Below are positions 8,771 to 17,612 of a stretch of 37,011 nucleotides of DNA, piece after piece. The position numbers were made by a program, and so were the translations under genes. The stretch comes from Saprospiraceae bacterium. Lineage in GTDB: Bacteria; Bacteroidota; Bacteroidia; Chitinophagales; Saprospiraceae. Location of the stretch: the NCBI GenBank assembly GCA_020628725.1, contig JAHDEO010000005.1, positions 11,174 through 48,184 on the forward strand. The letters are read 5' to 3'. How positions within the stretch are numbered: position 1 is the stretch's first letter; each line of letters begins with the position of its first letter. The notes under the pieces are model-generated. The model made no database searches, was not told the DNA's origin, and saw only the letters and a list, made by a program, of their open reading frames with translations.

Positions 8771-9962
8771 ACGCTCGCATAAGTTGCGGTACTTGCGTTG
8801 GTTTTGAAATTTCGTTGACAAATTCGAGTATGTGATTGATGACTCGGTCTTGTTCCTCATCGGTCAAAGTTGGGAACATTGGTAGGCTGAGACATTGCTC
8901 ATAATATTGCTCTGCATTAGGATACATACCTTCTCTGAAACCCAGCTTTTTATAATACGGCATTGTGTGTACAGGGATGTAATGCACCTGTGCATAAATA
9001 CCTTGTGACCTGAGATAGTCGTATAATTCCTTGCGATTTTCGACTTGAATTACATATAAATGGTAGGCATGTCCCACGCCTTCTTCGAGCGCGAGTGTGC
9101 GTACCTGACCGTAAAATGCCTCGTCATATTTCACCGCAATTTCCCGTCTGCGTTCTACGCCTTCATGGGCACGTTTGAGTTGTGAAAGTCCCAACGCACA
9201 TTGCATATCTGTGATGCGATAGTTGTAACCCAACTCCTGCATTTCGTAATACCATTTGCCCGGTGTTTGGGTTAATTGTTCGGCATTTTTCGTAATTCCG
9301 TGTGTACGAAGGAGGCGTAATTTTTCGTATAAGTGCGGGTTATTTGTCGTAATCATTCCGCCTTCGCCACATGCGATATGTTTAACCGGATGAAATGAAA
9401 ATATGCTCAAATCAGCGTATTGACCATTACCACAACGCACTTCATCTCCTTGACTATCAACGAAATATCCTCCCGGCGAATGACATGCATCTTCAATCAT
9501 CCAAAGTCCATATTCATTTGCCAATTCATGCAATTTTTCCAAATTCACCGGATAACCTGCAAAATTTACAGGAATGATACCGCTATATGTTCCCATTGGC
9601 GCAGCCTCCAACATCTGGCGGACATAATCAATGTCAATCAGCGCGGTTTCAGGGTCAATATCTGCAAAGTCAATATCGCCGCCGGAGTACAAAACACAGT
9701 TTGCAGAAGCTGCAAACGTGATAGGCGTAGTGATAACTTTTGTGCCTTCCTGCACCCAAAGTACCTCTGTGCAAAGGTGTAATGCAGTCGTCCCATTCGA
9801 AACGGCAACCGCATATTTTGCCCCTACATAATCTGCAAATGCTTGCTCAAATTCCTCGACAACGGGACCTTGTGTGAGCCAATCCGAACGCAGTGTATCC
9901 GTTACCGCTTGTATATCTTCGTCGGTAATCCACTGTCTGCCGTATGGTATTATTTTTCTCAT
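8769..9962 (-). CDS. pseC: UDP-4-amino-4,6-dideoxy-N-acetyl-beta-L-altrosamine transaminase
   Basis: DegT/DnrJ/EryC1 aminotransferase: MRKIIPYGRQWITDEDIQAVTDTLRSDWLTQGPVVEEFE, SNGTTALHL, FSFHPVKHIACGEGGM (PLP lysine). Confidence 0.92.
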   Translation of the reverse strand: MRKIIPYGRQWITDEDIQAVTDTLRSDWLTQGPVVEEFEQAFADYVGAKYAVAVSNGTTALHLCTEVLWVQEGTKVITTPITFAASANCVLYSGGDIDFADIDPETALIDIDYVRQMLEAAPMGTYSGIIPVNFAGYPVNLEKLHELANEYGLWMIEDACHSPGGYFVDSQGDEVRCGNGQYADLSIFSFHPVKHIACGEGGMITTNNPHLYEKLRLLRTHGITKNAEQLTQTPGKWYYEMQELGYNYRITDMQCALGLSQLKRAHEGVERRREIAVKYDEAFYGQVRTLALEEGVGHAYHLYVIQVENRKELYDYLRSQGIYAQVHYIPVHTMPYYKKLGFREGMYPNAEQYYEQCLSLPMFPTLTDEEQDRVINHILEFVNEISKPTQVPQLMRA

Positions 9963-9992
9963 TTGTTTTCCTTTTATTGTATGATGATGCTT

Positions 9993-10047
9993 CGTAACAC
10001 AGACATTCCTGTTTGTGCCGCGTACAGACAGGAATGTCTGTGTTACG
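9993..10047. repeat. Inverted repeat, word C copy 2
   Basis: cgtaacacagacattcctgtttgtg ... acagacaggaatgtctgtgttacg, one mismatch. Confidence 0.93.
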
Positions 10048-10071
10048 TTTTTTTTAATGTATAATTTCGCT

Positions 10072-11112
10072 TTAAGCTGCTTTTTTCAAGATGACAAATG
10101 AGGTATCAACATGGTCATGAATCAGCCCCCTCAATTTCTCTACTGTCAACCATTCTGTGTTCGTTCCAGAGTCATAACTGAAGCCTTCGGGTACAGGTTT
10201 TGCATCATAATGGAGTAGATAATCCTCTTTAGTTTTATCTAAATATGTGAGGTTGGTCGGGCAGATAACAAAGTGCTTTTTCAACTCAATGGTGTTATAA
10301 GAATCTGCCGGAGTAATCATTTCTTCGTGGAGTTTTTCGCCCGGTCTGATTCCGATAATTGGGTGTTCACAATCCGGTCCGATTGCTTGAGCTATATCCG
10401 TGATTTTGTAGGATGAAATTTTGGGAATAAATATCTCTCCGCCAAGTGCATTTTCAAGTGCAAAAAGTACCAAATCAACCGCACCTTTTAGGGTGATATT
10501 GAAGCGGGTCATACCTTCATGTGTAATCGGAAGTGTGCCTTCCGCGCGTTTTTTAAGGAAAAATGGAATAACAGAACCACGCGAACCCATCACATTACCA
10601 TAACGCACAACAGACAGCTTCAAATCACGCGAACCTTTCATATTATTTGCCGCTACAAAGAGCTTATCGGAGCATAATTTTGTTGCGCCGTAGAGGTTAA
10701 TTGGAGCAGCTGCTTTATCAGTAGAAAGTGCGACGACAGATTCAATTTTATTGTTCAATGCAGCCTCAATAATGTTTTGTGCGCCGAGTATATTTGTCTT
10801 GATACATTCCATTGGATTGTACTCGGCGGCAGGTACTTGTTTGAGTGCTGCAGCGTGTATGATGATGTCCACATTTTCGCAAGCACGAGAGAGGCGAGCA
10901 GCGTCTCTGATGTCACCAATAAAATAGCGGACTGATTTGTGCTTTATCGGAGAAAATTGCTGCGCCATTTCGTACTGCTTCAACTCATCACGCGAGTAAA
11001 TAACAAGGCGTTTTACTTTTGGATATTTCTGTAAAATAGTCTCCACAAATTTCTTCCCGAATGAGCCGGTGCCGCCTGTAATGAGTATAGATTTTCCGTT
11101 TAGATTAAGCAT
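10072..11112 (-). CDS. pseB: UDP-N-acetylglucosamine 4,6-dehydratase (inverting)
   Basis: SDR/FlaA1-type: MLNLNGKSILITGGTGSFGKKFVETIL, STDKAAAPINLYGATKLCSDK, RYGNVMGSRGSVIPFF. Confidence 0.93.
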   Translation of the reverse strand: MLNLNGKSILITGGTGSFGKKFVETILQKYPKVKRLVIYSRDELKQYEMAQQFSPIKHKSVRYFIGDIRDAARLSRACENVDIIIHAAALKQVPAAEYNPMECIKTNILGAQNIIEAALNNKIESVVALSTDKAAAPINLYGATKLCSDKLFVAANNMKGSRDLKLSVVRYGNVMGSRGSVIPFFLKKRAEGTLPITHEGMTRFNITLKGAVDLVLFALENALGGEIFIPKISSYKITDIAQAIGPDCEHPIIGIRPGEKLHEEMITPADSYNTIELKKHFVICPTNLTYLDKTKEDYLLHYDAKPVPEGFSYDSGTNTEWLTVEKLRGLIHDHVDTSFVILKKAA

Positions 11113-11385
11113 GATATTTCCTTTTTTCGATTGTTGATAATGAGCAAAAAATGTTATTTGAGGTGAGGTAAAAACTACGTTTTTCTTTTAATTCAAATGT
11201 AATTTAAATTTAATTTGATTAGCGAATTAAAAAATCATTTTTGTGACGTGGTTTATTTAGATGATTGAAAATAAAAATCTGTTTATCAATTATTTATTAT
11301 CAAAATAAAAAAATAATTTAATCGCAAAAAAAATGATGTTTTTTATGCGAAAGGAGGAAATAAATAATGGAAATTGTTGAAAAAC

Positions 11386-12423
11386 CTACTCTTTCAAAGT
11401 GTCTGAAATTATTTTAAATATGAGCATAAAAAACATAGCTGCGATGATACCAATTACTAAGCCCTTTACGACAAACCAAGTTCGTGACGGTGAGTATGCT
11501 TCAAGGGGTAAAACGGGACGTTCGGTGACAATTATCGCGGGTGTTTCTTGCCCTAATTCCCTACTGGCATGAGCATATTGTTGTTGCAAATTATCAAGCT
11601 GTCTTTTGCCCATTTCTATGTCAAATTCGAGGGTTTTTATTTCTGTATTTAAAAAGCTTTTTGATGAGTTTGCAGTACCTTGTTTTTTTGCGTTTTTATA
11701 ATTGACCAAATGAGCATAATTTGTTTTGATTTCAGTACGTAATGAATCAATTTGTCCGCTTAAAATATCAAAACCTTCCTGCTTCGGATATAGCACAGCT
11801 TCTTCGTAAACCTTCTTCAAATTCTGCGCTAAATACTCTACAAAAAAAGCAGATAATTCTTCCGAAGGAGAAGAAAAATTGACGGTAAGTAAGCCAACCT
11901 TCTCTTCCATTGAAGCATGAATAAATCCGTCAGAAAAATCAGTCTCATGAGTCGTGATTTTTTTGATAATTCGATTCAACACCTTGCGATGAAGTTCATC
12001 AAATTCTAATATATTTTTATTCGTAAAAGAAAAATCAGGTGGAAGTTGGAAGGGAATAAAATTAGGGTAGGTTGCTTGATAAATTTTGAGATAATGATTG
12101 ATGAAATAATCTTCTTTTCCTCCGATATTTACCTTATCAAAAAGTGTATTTTCAACCACCAATCTGGAGTTGGCAACTTTTGAGAAAACTTGTACAATCG
12201 CAGCATTATTTTTAGCAGAAGCATCCATTCGGAAAAGTGCGGACACCTTTGCATTATAGGTAGGTTTTACATCCTTTTTTGGATAATAAGAAAAGGCTGC
12301 AAACAACAAACCTCCAATCACCGATAAATACCAATAGCGCAAAAAATACCGCAGGTATTCCTGCGATTGCAACAGCAATTGCCGTAAAGTAATCTCGTCC
12401 GATGTCCTTGGATGATTTGCCAT
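11386..12423 (-). CDS. Wzz-like chain length determinant / polysaccharide co-polymerase
   Basis: TM near N-terminus (YLSVIGGLLFAAFSYY), coiled-coil middle, C-terminal proline-containing TM (ERPVLPLEAYSPSRTWFVVKGLVIGIIAAMFFMLIF). Confidence 0.78.
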   Translation of the reverse strand: MANHPRTSDEITLRQLLLQSQEYLRYFLRYWYLSVIGGLLFAAFSYYPKKDVKPTYNAKVSALFRMDASAKNNAAIVQVFSKVANSRLVVENTLFDKVNIGGKEDYFINHYLKIYQATYPNFIPFQLPPDFSFTNKNILEFDELHRKVLNRIIKKITTHETDFSDGFIHASMEEKVGLLTVNFSSPSEELSAFFVEYLAQNLKKVYEEAVLYPKQEGFDILSGQIDSLRTEIKTNYAHLVNYKNAKKQGTANSSKSFLNTEIKTLEFDIEMGKRQLDNLQQQYAHASRELGQETPAIIVTERPVLPLEAYSPSRTWFVVKGLVIGIIAAMFFMLIFKIISDTLKE

Positions 12424-12494
12424 ATTTTTTTCATTTAAAAACAGGGAGAGAAGGCAGCTCTTCCCGTTAATACTAAAACTCTAATACATATTTT

Positions 12495-14012
12495 TTATTT
12501 TACAATTACAACAGTCCCACTTTTTAAGAGATTTTGCGTCTTATCCAATATGAGGCGATAAAAATACGCGCCGGCAGGTAGTGATTCATCGGATTGCATG
12601 AAGGTTCCTCGCCAATTATTTTGGTAAGGCGCAGCCTGATAAACCAATTGACCGCTACCATTGAAAATCTCTAATTGGGAATCGTCAAGATTCACTTGTC
12701 CCCTTGTCGAATTGACTGTGAATAAGTCATTTTTACCGTCTCCATTTGGAGTGATTTTTCCGGTGACAACCAATTCCATATCGGATAATACAGGAGTATT
12801 TTTCGGTGTCAAGCCTTCTTCAACATGGAGGGAGATAAGCCCCGATGTAATGGTCAAACCGGGTAATTCAGGATTGGTAATTTTGGCGTAATAGATGCCT
12901 GCGTCCTGCTCTGAAAGTGCATTAAATGTTAGGTGTTTTTCGGAAGTATTTGTTTTGTATTGTTCATCGTCTTTATACCAATTATATTCATTGCGGTTGG
13001 TGTATTCAAGGGGTAAATCCATACGGTAATTTTCTTGCAAAGCCTTGAAAGCCAATGCGTCATCGTATTCAGGATGTTGTTCTTTATAATCTTCGGGTTT
13101 GGTAAAAAATTTAGTACTAGGGACAAGTTGAGCGAAGTCAAACTGATTGCGAGCGACAATGAGTCGTTTAAAATTATTGAGCTGTCGGAAATCCCAAAGT
13201 TCCGATAATTCATTGCCAGACACATCCATGTGTTCCAGTTTTTTGAGTTGACAAAAATCGGGAACTGCACCCTCTAAATCGTTATTTTGCAATAATAAAA
13301 CACGCAATTTGGATAGGTTAAATTTTGGGATGTTGCTATGTAAGTTATTATGCGGTAAATACAAAAAGCGTAGCTTAGGGCAAGCCGCGAAAGTTGGAAT
13401 TGTTCCCTCCACCTCATTATAATCCAATTCAAAACGCTCCAAACTTTTAAGGTGTGTAAATTCGGGAATTTGCCCTGAAATATTATTGCTTGACAAGCTA
13501 ATCACCGTTGCTTTTTGTAAGCCTGTGAAATCAGGGAGCGTTCCGGTCAGTTTGTTACTGCCAAGATATAATCGGATTAAATTGGGGAGTTGAAGGTCGG
13601 GCAATTCGCCTTGAAGGTTGTTGCCGCCTTTACTTTTTGCAGTATTGTCGGGTACGCCATCGAGGTCGATTGAATTGACACTACGCCCTAATTTACAGAG
13701 GGTTACGCCATACCATTTTTCCAGTGGTTCGTCTAAATTCCATTTAATTTTCCAATTTTCACCGCCTGTTGCATGGTATAATTCGACGAGTGCCAATGAA
13801 TCCGCCTGACGTGCTGCGTAAGCTCCTTTTGACACACTTTTACTCGTATTTGTATGAGAAAAAATCAAGCAAACACACATCAACACCATAGACAAACGCA
13901 CCAATCGACACATGGAAATACCAATGGAGTTTTCCATTGATTCACAGTCAATTATCTTTGAATTGTCTAATGAACACAATCTTTTTTCGTTATTATTTTG
14001 TGAATATTTCAT
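12495..14012 (-). CDS. Secreted leucine-rich-repeat protein with gliding-motility/T9SS-type C-terminal domain
   Basis: Hydrophobic N-terminal segment, LRRs (LPNLIRLYLGSNKLTGTLPDFTGLQKATVISLSSNNISGQIPEF), C-terminal TPNGDGKNDLFTV...AGAYFYRLILD CHU_C-like domain. Start could be internal at 13937. Confidence 0.85.
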   Translation of the reverse strand: MKYSQNNNEKRLCSLDNSKIIDCESMENSIGISMCRLVRLSMVLMCVCLIFSHTNTSKSVSKGAYAARQADSLALVELYHATGGENWKIKWNLDEPLEKWYGVTLCKLGRSVNSIDLDGVPDNTAKSKGGNNLQGELPDLQLPNLIRLYLGSNKLTGTLPDFTGLQKATVISLSSNNISGQIPEFTHLKSLERFELDYNEVEGTIPTFAACPKLRFLYLPHNNLHSNIPKFNLSKLRVLLLQNNDLEGAVPDFCQLKKLEHMDVSGNELSELWDFRQLNNFKRLIVARNQFDFAQLVPSTKFFTKPEDYKEQHPEYDDALAFKALQENYRMDLPLEYTNRNEYNWYKDDEQYKTNTSEKHLTFNALSEQDAGIYYAKITNPELPGLTITSGLISLHVEEGLTPKNTPVLSDMELVVTGKITPNGDGKNDLFTVNSTRGQVNLDDSQLEIFNGSGQLVYQAAPYQNNWRGTFMQSDESLPAGAYFYRLILDKTQNLLKSGTVVIVK

Positions 14013-14050
14013 TAATAGTTTTGAATTAAAATAGTGCGTTGTGGTGTTGT

Positions 14051-14146
14051 GTAATGACTGCTTTAGCTGTCAAGTGCGTTTAATACACCAAAGCAATTAT
14101 TTATAAATATTTTCCATGACTACTTGACAGCTAAAGCAGTCATTAC
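14051..14146. repeat. Inverted repeat, word B copy 2 (25-bp arms)
   Basis: gtaatgactgctttagctgtcaagt (14051-14075) versus acttgacagctaaagcagtcattac (14122-14146), perfect. Confidence 0.95.
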
Positions 14147-14153
14147 GGGGCTT

Positions 14154-15329
14154 TTACCCAGATTGTGAGTATCTCTGTAAGGTGCGGATAGAAAGTGCAG
14201 GCTGCTTGCGCTTGGGTACGATAGTCGGTTGTGGATTTTCAACTACATCACCGTAAAGCATTGCCATTTTTTTCCAAGTATATTTTCGTTCTGCGATAAG
14301 TCTAAGATTTTCAGCAACTTGTGCCAAAGGCTGGAAGTCTATATTGCCAACTATTTGATATAAATCAATACCATTTTCAAAGAAAATTGCTTGATTATTC
14401 GTCGTTACGCGATTGTAAATGACATCGTAAGAGACAATTGGTAAACCCAAAAACATCGCCTCTACCAATGACGGATTCGTACCACCCGCGCTATGTCCAT
14501 GAACATAAAAATGGGCGTTGGAACGCAGCAAATTCAATTCCTCTGATTGGTAAATCGGGTCGAGTAAATAAATGTGTTTGAACTTGTCGAATCTTGCTTT
14601 CAAGTCTTTTCCATATTGGCTATTATTCCAATTACCCACTATTACAAATGGCTGATAAGGCAATTTAGAAAAAGCCTCAAGAATGATATGGATATTATTT
14701 TCCGGCTCAATTCGAGCGACTTTGAAGGCGTATTTTTTATTCAAAAACGGGTAACGAATCGCATCTTTTGGTCTCTTTTGAACTTGTGCAACATGGTCTG
14801 CGCCGTATTCGATGAGACGACTGTCGCGACTGTATCGTATTTTTACATACTCTTTCAAAATGCGGTTGTCAGTAATGATTTCGTCCGCATATTTACAAGC
14901 CATTTTTTCACTAAACAATAAAAAACGCTTTGCAAAACGCCCCCATTTAGGTCTGCGCCACTCCAATCCATCAATATTTACCATGATTTTTTTACGGGTA
15001 AATAATTTGATAATCGGCAAAAAAATACAACCCGAAACACCCAAAACCAATGCCGCATCACAAGTACGAAGCGCGAGAATGAGCGACCACAAATCGTAAA
15101 AAATACTCTGTGCGCCATTCGCATTGAGGGGAATGTATTCGAGCTTTGCGCCGTTGAATTCATCCATTCGTTCCTCTTCATCATAGGCTTTTTTGCTGCA
15201 ATACACCGTCATGTCAAAGCGGTCATGTAAATGTATAACCAAGTGATGCACAAGGGTTTCAAAGCCCCCATACTTTGCAGGTACGCCTACCGTACCGACT
15301 ATGCCGAGTGTCATTTTTTCCTTTTTCAT
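14154..15329 (-). CDS. Glycosyltransferase with DUF1972-type N-terminus (rhamnosyltransferase-like)
   Basis: MTLGIVGTVGVPAKYGGFETLVHHLV, VNIDGLEWRRPKWGRFAKRFL, HGHSAGGTNPSLVEAMFLGLPI. Start at 15329 (MKKEKM) or 15314. Confidence 0.86.
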   Translation of the reverse strand: MKKEKMTLGIVGTVGVPAKYGGFETLVHHLVIHLHDRFDMTVYCSKKAYDEEERMDEFNGAKLEYIPLNANGAQSIFYDLWSLILALRTCDAALVLGVSGCIFLPIIKLFTRKKIMVNIDGLEWRRPKWGRFAKRFLLFSEKMACKYADEIITDNRILKEYVKIRYSRDSRLIEYGADHVAQVQKRPKDAIRYPFLNKKYAFKVARIEPENNIHIILEAFSKLPYQPFVIVGNWNNSQYGKDLKARFDKFKHIYLLDPIYQSEELNLLRSNAHFYVHGHSAGGTNPSLVEAMFLGLPIVSYDVIYNRVTTNNQAIFFENGIDLYQIVGNIDFQPLAQVAENLRLIAERKYTWKKMAMLYGDVVENPQPTIVPKRKQPALSIRTLQRYSQSG

Positions 15330-15408
15330 TGTAGTGCATTTGTGGCTGCCTCTCATGTACCAACAGGCACACGAGGGCAAGCCCATTTAGAGGAATGGGA
15401 GAACGAAA

Positions 15409-15637
15409 GTTCAAGTTCAAGCGTCAAATTCAAGCTCAAATTCATTTTGAATTTGACTCATTCGCTTGCTTGATTATCCATTAAAAAATAATCCAACAAA
15501 AGGGTCTGATAACCTGTGGTTGTGGTGTTCCGAGTAAGTATTTTGAACAAGCTTATCGCGTAGTTCTTTTGTTAATAATTCGCTGAAAGCGAATCAAATT
15601 TGAACTTGCTCTTGATGCTTGAACTTGCTCTTACTCA
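15409..15637. repeat. Low-complexity inverted repeats (word G: ttcaagttcaagcg / cgcttgaac, plus hairpins)
   Basis: caaattca-ttt-tgaatttg (15437-15455), attcgct-gaa-agcgaat (15578-15594), tttgaacttgctcttgatgcttgaacttgctc on the far side. Confidence 0.7.
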
Positions 15638-16726
15638 AGCAGATGTCTTCCTATGTGGTGGCATCTGAATAAGTGTGTGGTGAGTGGTGTGTTTGCGTTT
15701 TTCAGCTTCCTTTTTTCCAATATTTTTTACCAACAAAATGAAAATCATCATTGTGCAAGTAAAAACGAGAAGCCCCATGAGTAGAGATATGCTTGTATAA
15801 TTAGCGGCGAATAAAATCAAACAAATATTGAATGTGATGAGTGTTACACAAATTAGCGGTGTACTCATTTTTGCAGTATCCAACATGATATGATGGATGT
15901 GTTTTCTATCCGGTTGAAAGGGAGAGTTGCCCTTCGACATGCGCGTAATGAATACACGGACTAAGTCGATGACCGGAATGAAAATAATCGCGGCGATGAT
16001 AAGCGGTGCTTGTGTCGCACCTGCGCCGTAATATGACATGTTCAAAAATTGAATGCACAATACACCGATAATCAACCCAATAAGCGTGGAGCCTGTGTCG
16101 CCCATGAAAATTTTGGCTTTGTAAAAATTAAATTTCAAAAAGCCAATAATTGCTCCGGCAAGTGCAAAAGACAGTATGCTCCAAGCCGATTCGCCCATGA
16201 TGGCAAAGAGGATTCCGAAAGCTAATGCGCCGAGTGTGCCGAAACTTCCCGCGAGTCCGTCTATTCCGTCAATCAGGTTGTATGCATTGGTGAGTGCTGC
16301 CAAAAACAACAGCGTCATTCCAAAACTCAAGACCGGATGTATATGCTCTAAACCCATAAAACCATAAAAGCCCTCAATGCTGAATCCCGCATAAAACAGG
16401 ATTCCGGCAGCAGTTAGTTGAATGAGTAGTTTACGCGAGGCGCGAATTGGTAGAATGTCATCGACAATACCAATCATTGCTATCAACAGTGTTGCAGCTA
16501 TGAGATAATTAATAGCACCAAGACCGGAAAATAACGAAGCAGCTATCCAAAATCCGGCGAATATGGCGATACCGCCGAGCGAAGGTGTTGGGTGAGTGTG
16601 TAGTTTTCGAATATCGGGTTGGTCATAGACTTGCCGATGGTGGGCAATTTTGATAATCGCAGACGTACCTACGTACGCCACCGCGAGTGCCGTCGCAAAG
16701 GACAGCAAGGTGTAAAGTAGAACCAT
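15635..16726 (-). CDS. Undecaprenyl-phosphate sugar-1-phosphate transferase (WecA/MraY family)
   Basis: Multi-TM; RKLHTHPTPSLGGIAIFAGFW, NLIDGIDGLAGSFG, FMGDTGSTLIGLIIG, DRKHIHHIML signatures. Confidence 0.92.
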   Translation of the reverse strand: MVLLYTLLSFATALAVAYVGTSAIIKIAHHRQVYDQPDIRKLHTHPTPSLGGIAIFAGFWIAASLFSGLGAINYLIAATLLIAMIGIVDDILPIRASRKLLIQLTAAGILFYAGFSIEGFYGFMGLEHIHPVLSFGMTLLFLAALTNAYNLIDGIDGLAGSFGTLGALAFGILFAIMGESAWSILSFALAGAIIGFLKFNFYKAKIFMGDTGSTLIGLIIGVLCIQFLNMSYYGAGATQAPLIIAAIIFIPVIDLVRVFITRMSKGNSPFQPDRKHIHHIMLDTAKMSTPLICVTLITFNICLILFAANYTSISLLMGLLVFTCTMMIFILLVKNIGKKEAEKRKHTTHHTLIQMPPHRKTSA

Positions 16727-16760
16727 ATTGTAGAGCCTCTTGTGATGAAAGATGATGTTT

Positions 16761-16824
16761 TTGCATGTACTGTGTTTCCCAAGACAGGAGAAGTAGTTTC
16801 CAAGTACTTCTCTAAAACATGCAA
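16761..16824 (-). promoter_or_regulatory. Structured leader candidate: three-way junction upstream of WecA-like gene
   Basis: P1 ttgcatgt/acatgcaa (8 bp), P2 gagaagta/tacttctc (8 bp), P3 ctgt/acag (4 bp), nested without overlap; loops gtttccaag and gtttcccaag. Confidence 0.6.
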
Positions 16825-17154
16825 TACAAATTTAATGTGTATAGTGGTGTGTTTGCTTTACAGGAAAATGCAACTTCGTGACATGGTAGTGTTGAAAGTC
16901 AATGTTAAAAAACACCTGCTGGTTGTATTTTTTATAAGTATAGCTTATTTATAAATGACTTATTTTATGGTGAAAAAAATAGGAAAAAGGTAGGTTTTAG
17001 GCAAAATAGTGAAAAAAACGACGTGTTTTTTAGCGTCACAAATTTTCATAATCAAATTCTATATAAGAAGTTGCCTTTGAAAAAATGAAGTGACTAAAAT
17101 AGGAGAGAAATTGATGTGATAATTCCTTCTGAATGTTCTAAAACATGGTGATAC

Positions 17155-17187
17155 AAAAAAAGCCATCTCACAATGAGACGGCTTTCT
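17155..17187 (-). terminator. Rho-independent-like terminator after small lipoprotein gene
   Basis: Minus-strand AAAGCCGTCTCATTGTGAGATGGCTTTTTTT: 12-bp stem with one wobble, then T-run. Confidence 0.8.
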
Positions 17188-17207
17188 ACTATTTTTTCTA
17201 AGTCGGA

Positions 17208-17462
17208 TTATTCTTTGTCGCAGGTAATTTCAACATCTGTCCATTCTTCACCCGCAGAGGTGACGGTTTCTCTAAATGTTTCTTCCCACTCATCAAGTTC
17301 CTCGTCTGTATCACGACAAAGTGGGTCTGTTACGACGGTTTCGTTATTGTCAGGTCTTTCGTATGTGCATACAAGACAGCCACCATCATCTTTGCAAGAA
17401 GTGAAAGTGGTTAAAGTTCCTAAACAAAATAAGGCAACCAAGCCTAAAAGCATGTTTCTCAT
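17208..17462 (-). CDS. Small Cys-containing putative lipoprotein
   Basis: MRNMLLGLVALFCLGTLTTFTSC lipobox-like signal followed by an acidic body; terminator-like hairpin immediately downstream. Confidence 0.6.
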   Translation of the reverse strand: MRNMLLGLVALFCLGTLTTFTSCKDDGGCLVCTYERPDNNETVVTDPLCRDTDEELDEWEETFRETVTSAGEEWTDVEITCDKE

Positions 17463-17612
17463 AAAAAATGATTTAATATAAATTAAAAAATATCCGAATG
17501 TTTGACACACTTGGCGGGAAGTCTGATAAGGTTCGCACGTAGCCCCAAAATTAATGCCAATCTTATACTTATAATTACGATGTTTTTTATAATTGGTTTC
17601 GCATTGACAAAT

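Noticed and set aside
9993-10060. Rho-independent terminator between pseB and pseC
   Set aside because: The T-run follows the hairpin only on the plus strand, while both genes are on the minus strand.
225-10064. Plus-strand ORFs opposite the polysaccharide genes (e.g. 5645..6256, 6696..7163, 9420..9782, 9843..10064)
   Set aside because: Antisense shadows of well-supported genes; 9843..10064 ends in a translated palindrome word (NTDIPVC...RQECLCY).
16742-16954. 70-aa plus-strand ORF upstream of the WecA-like gene
   Set aside because: It overlaps the structured leader, has no domain signature and runs antisense to the operon leader.
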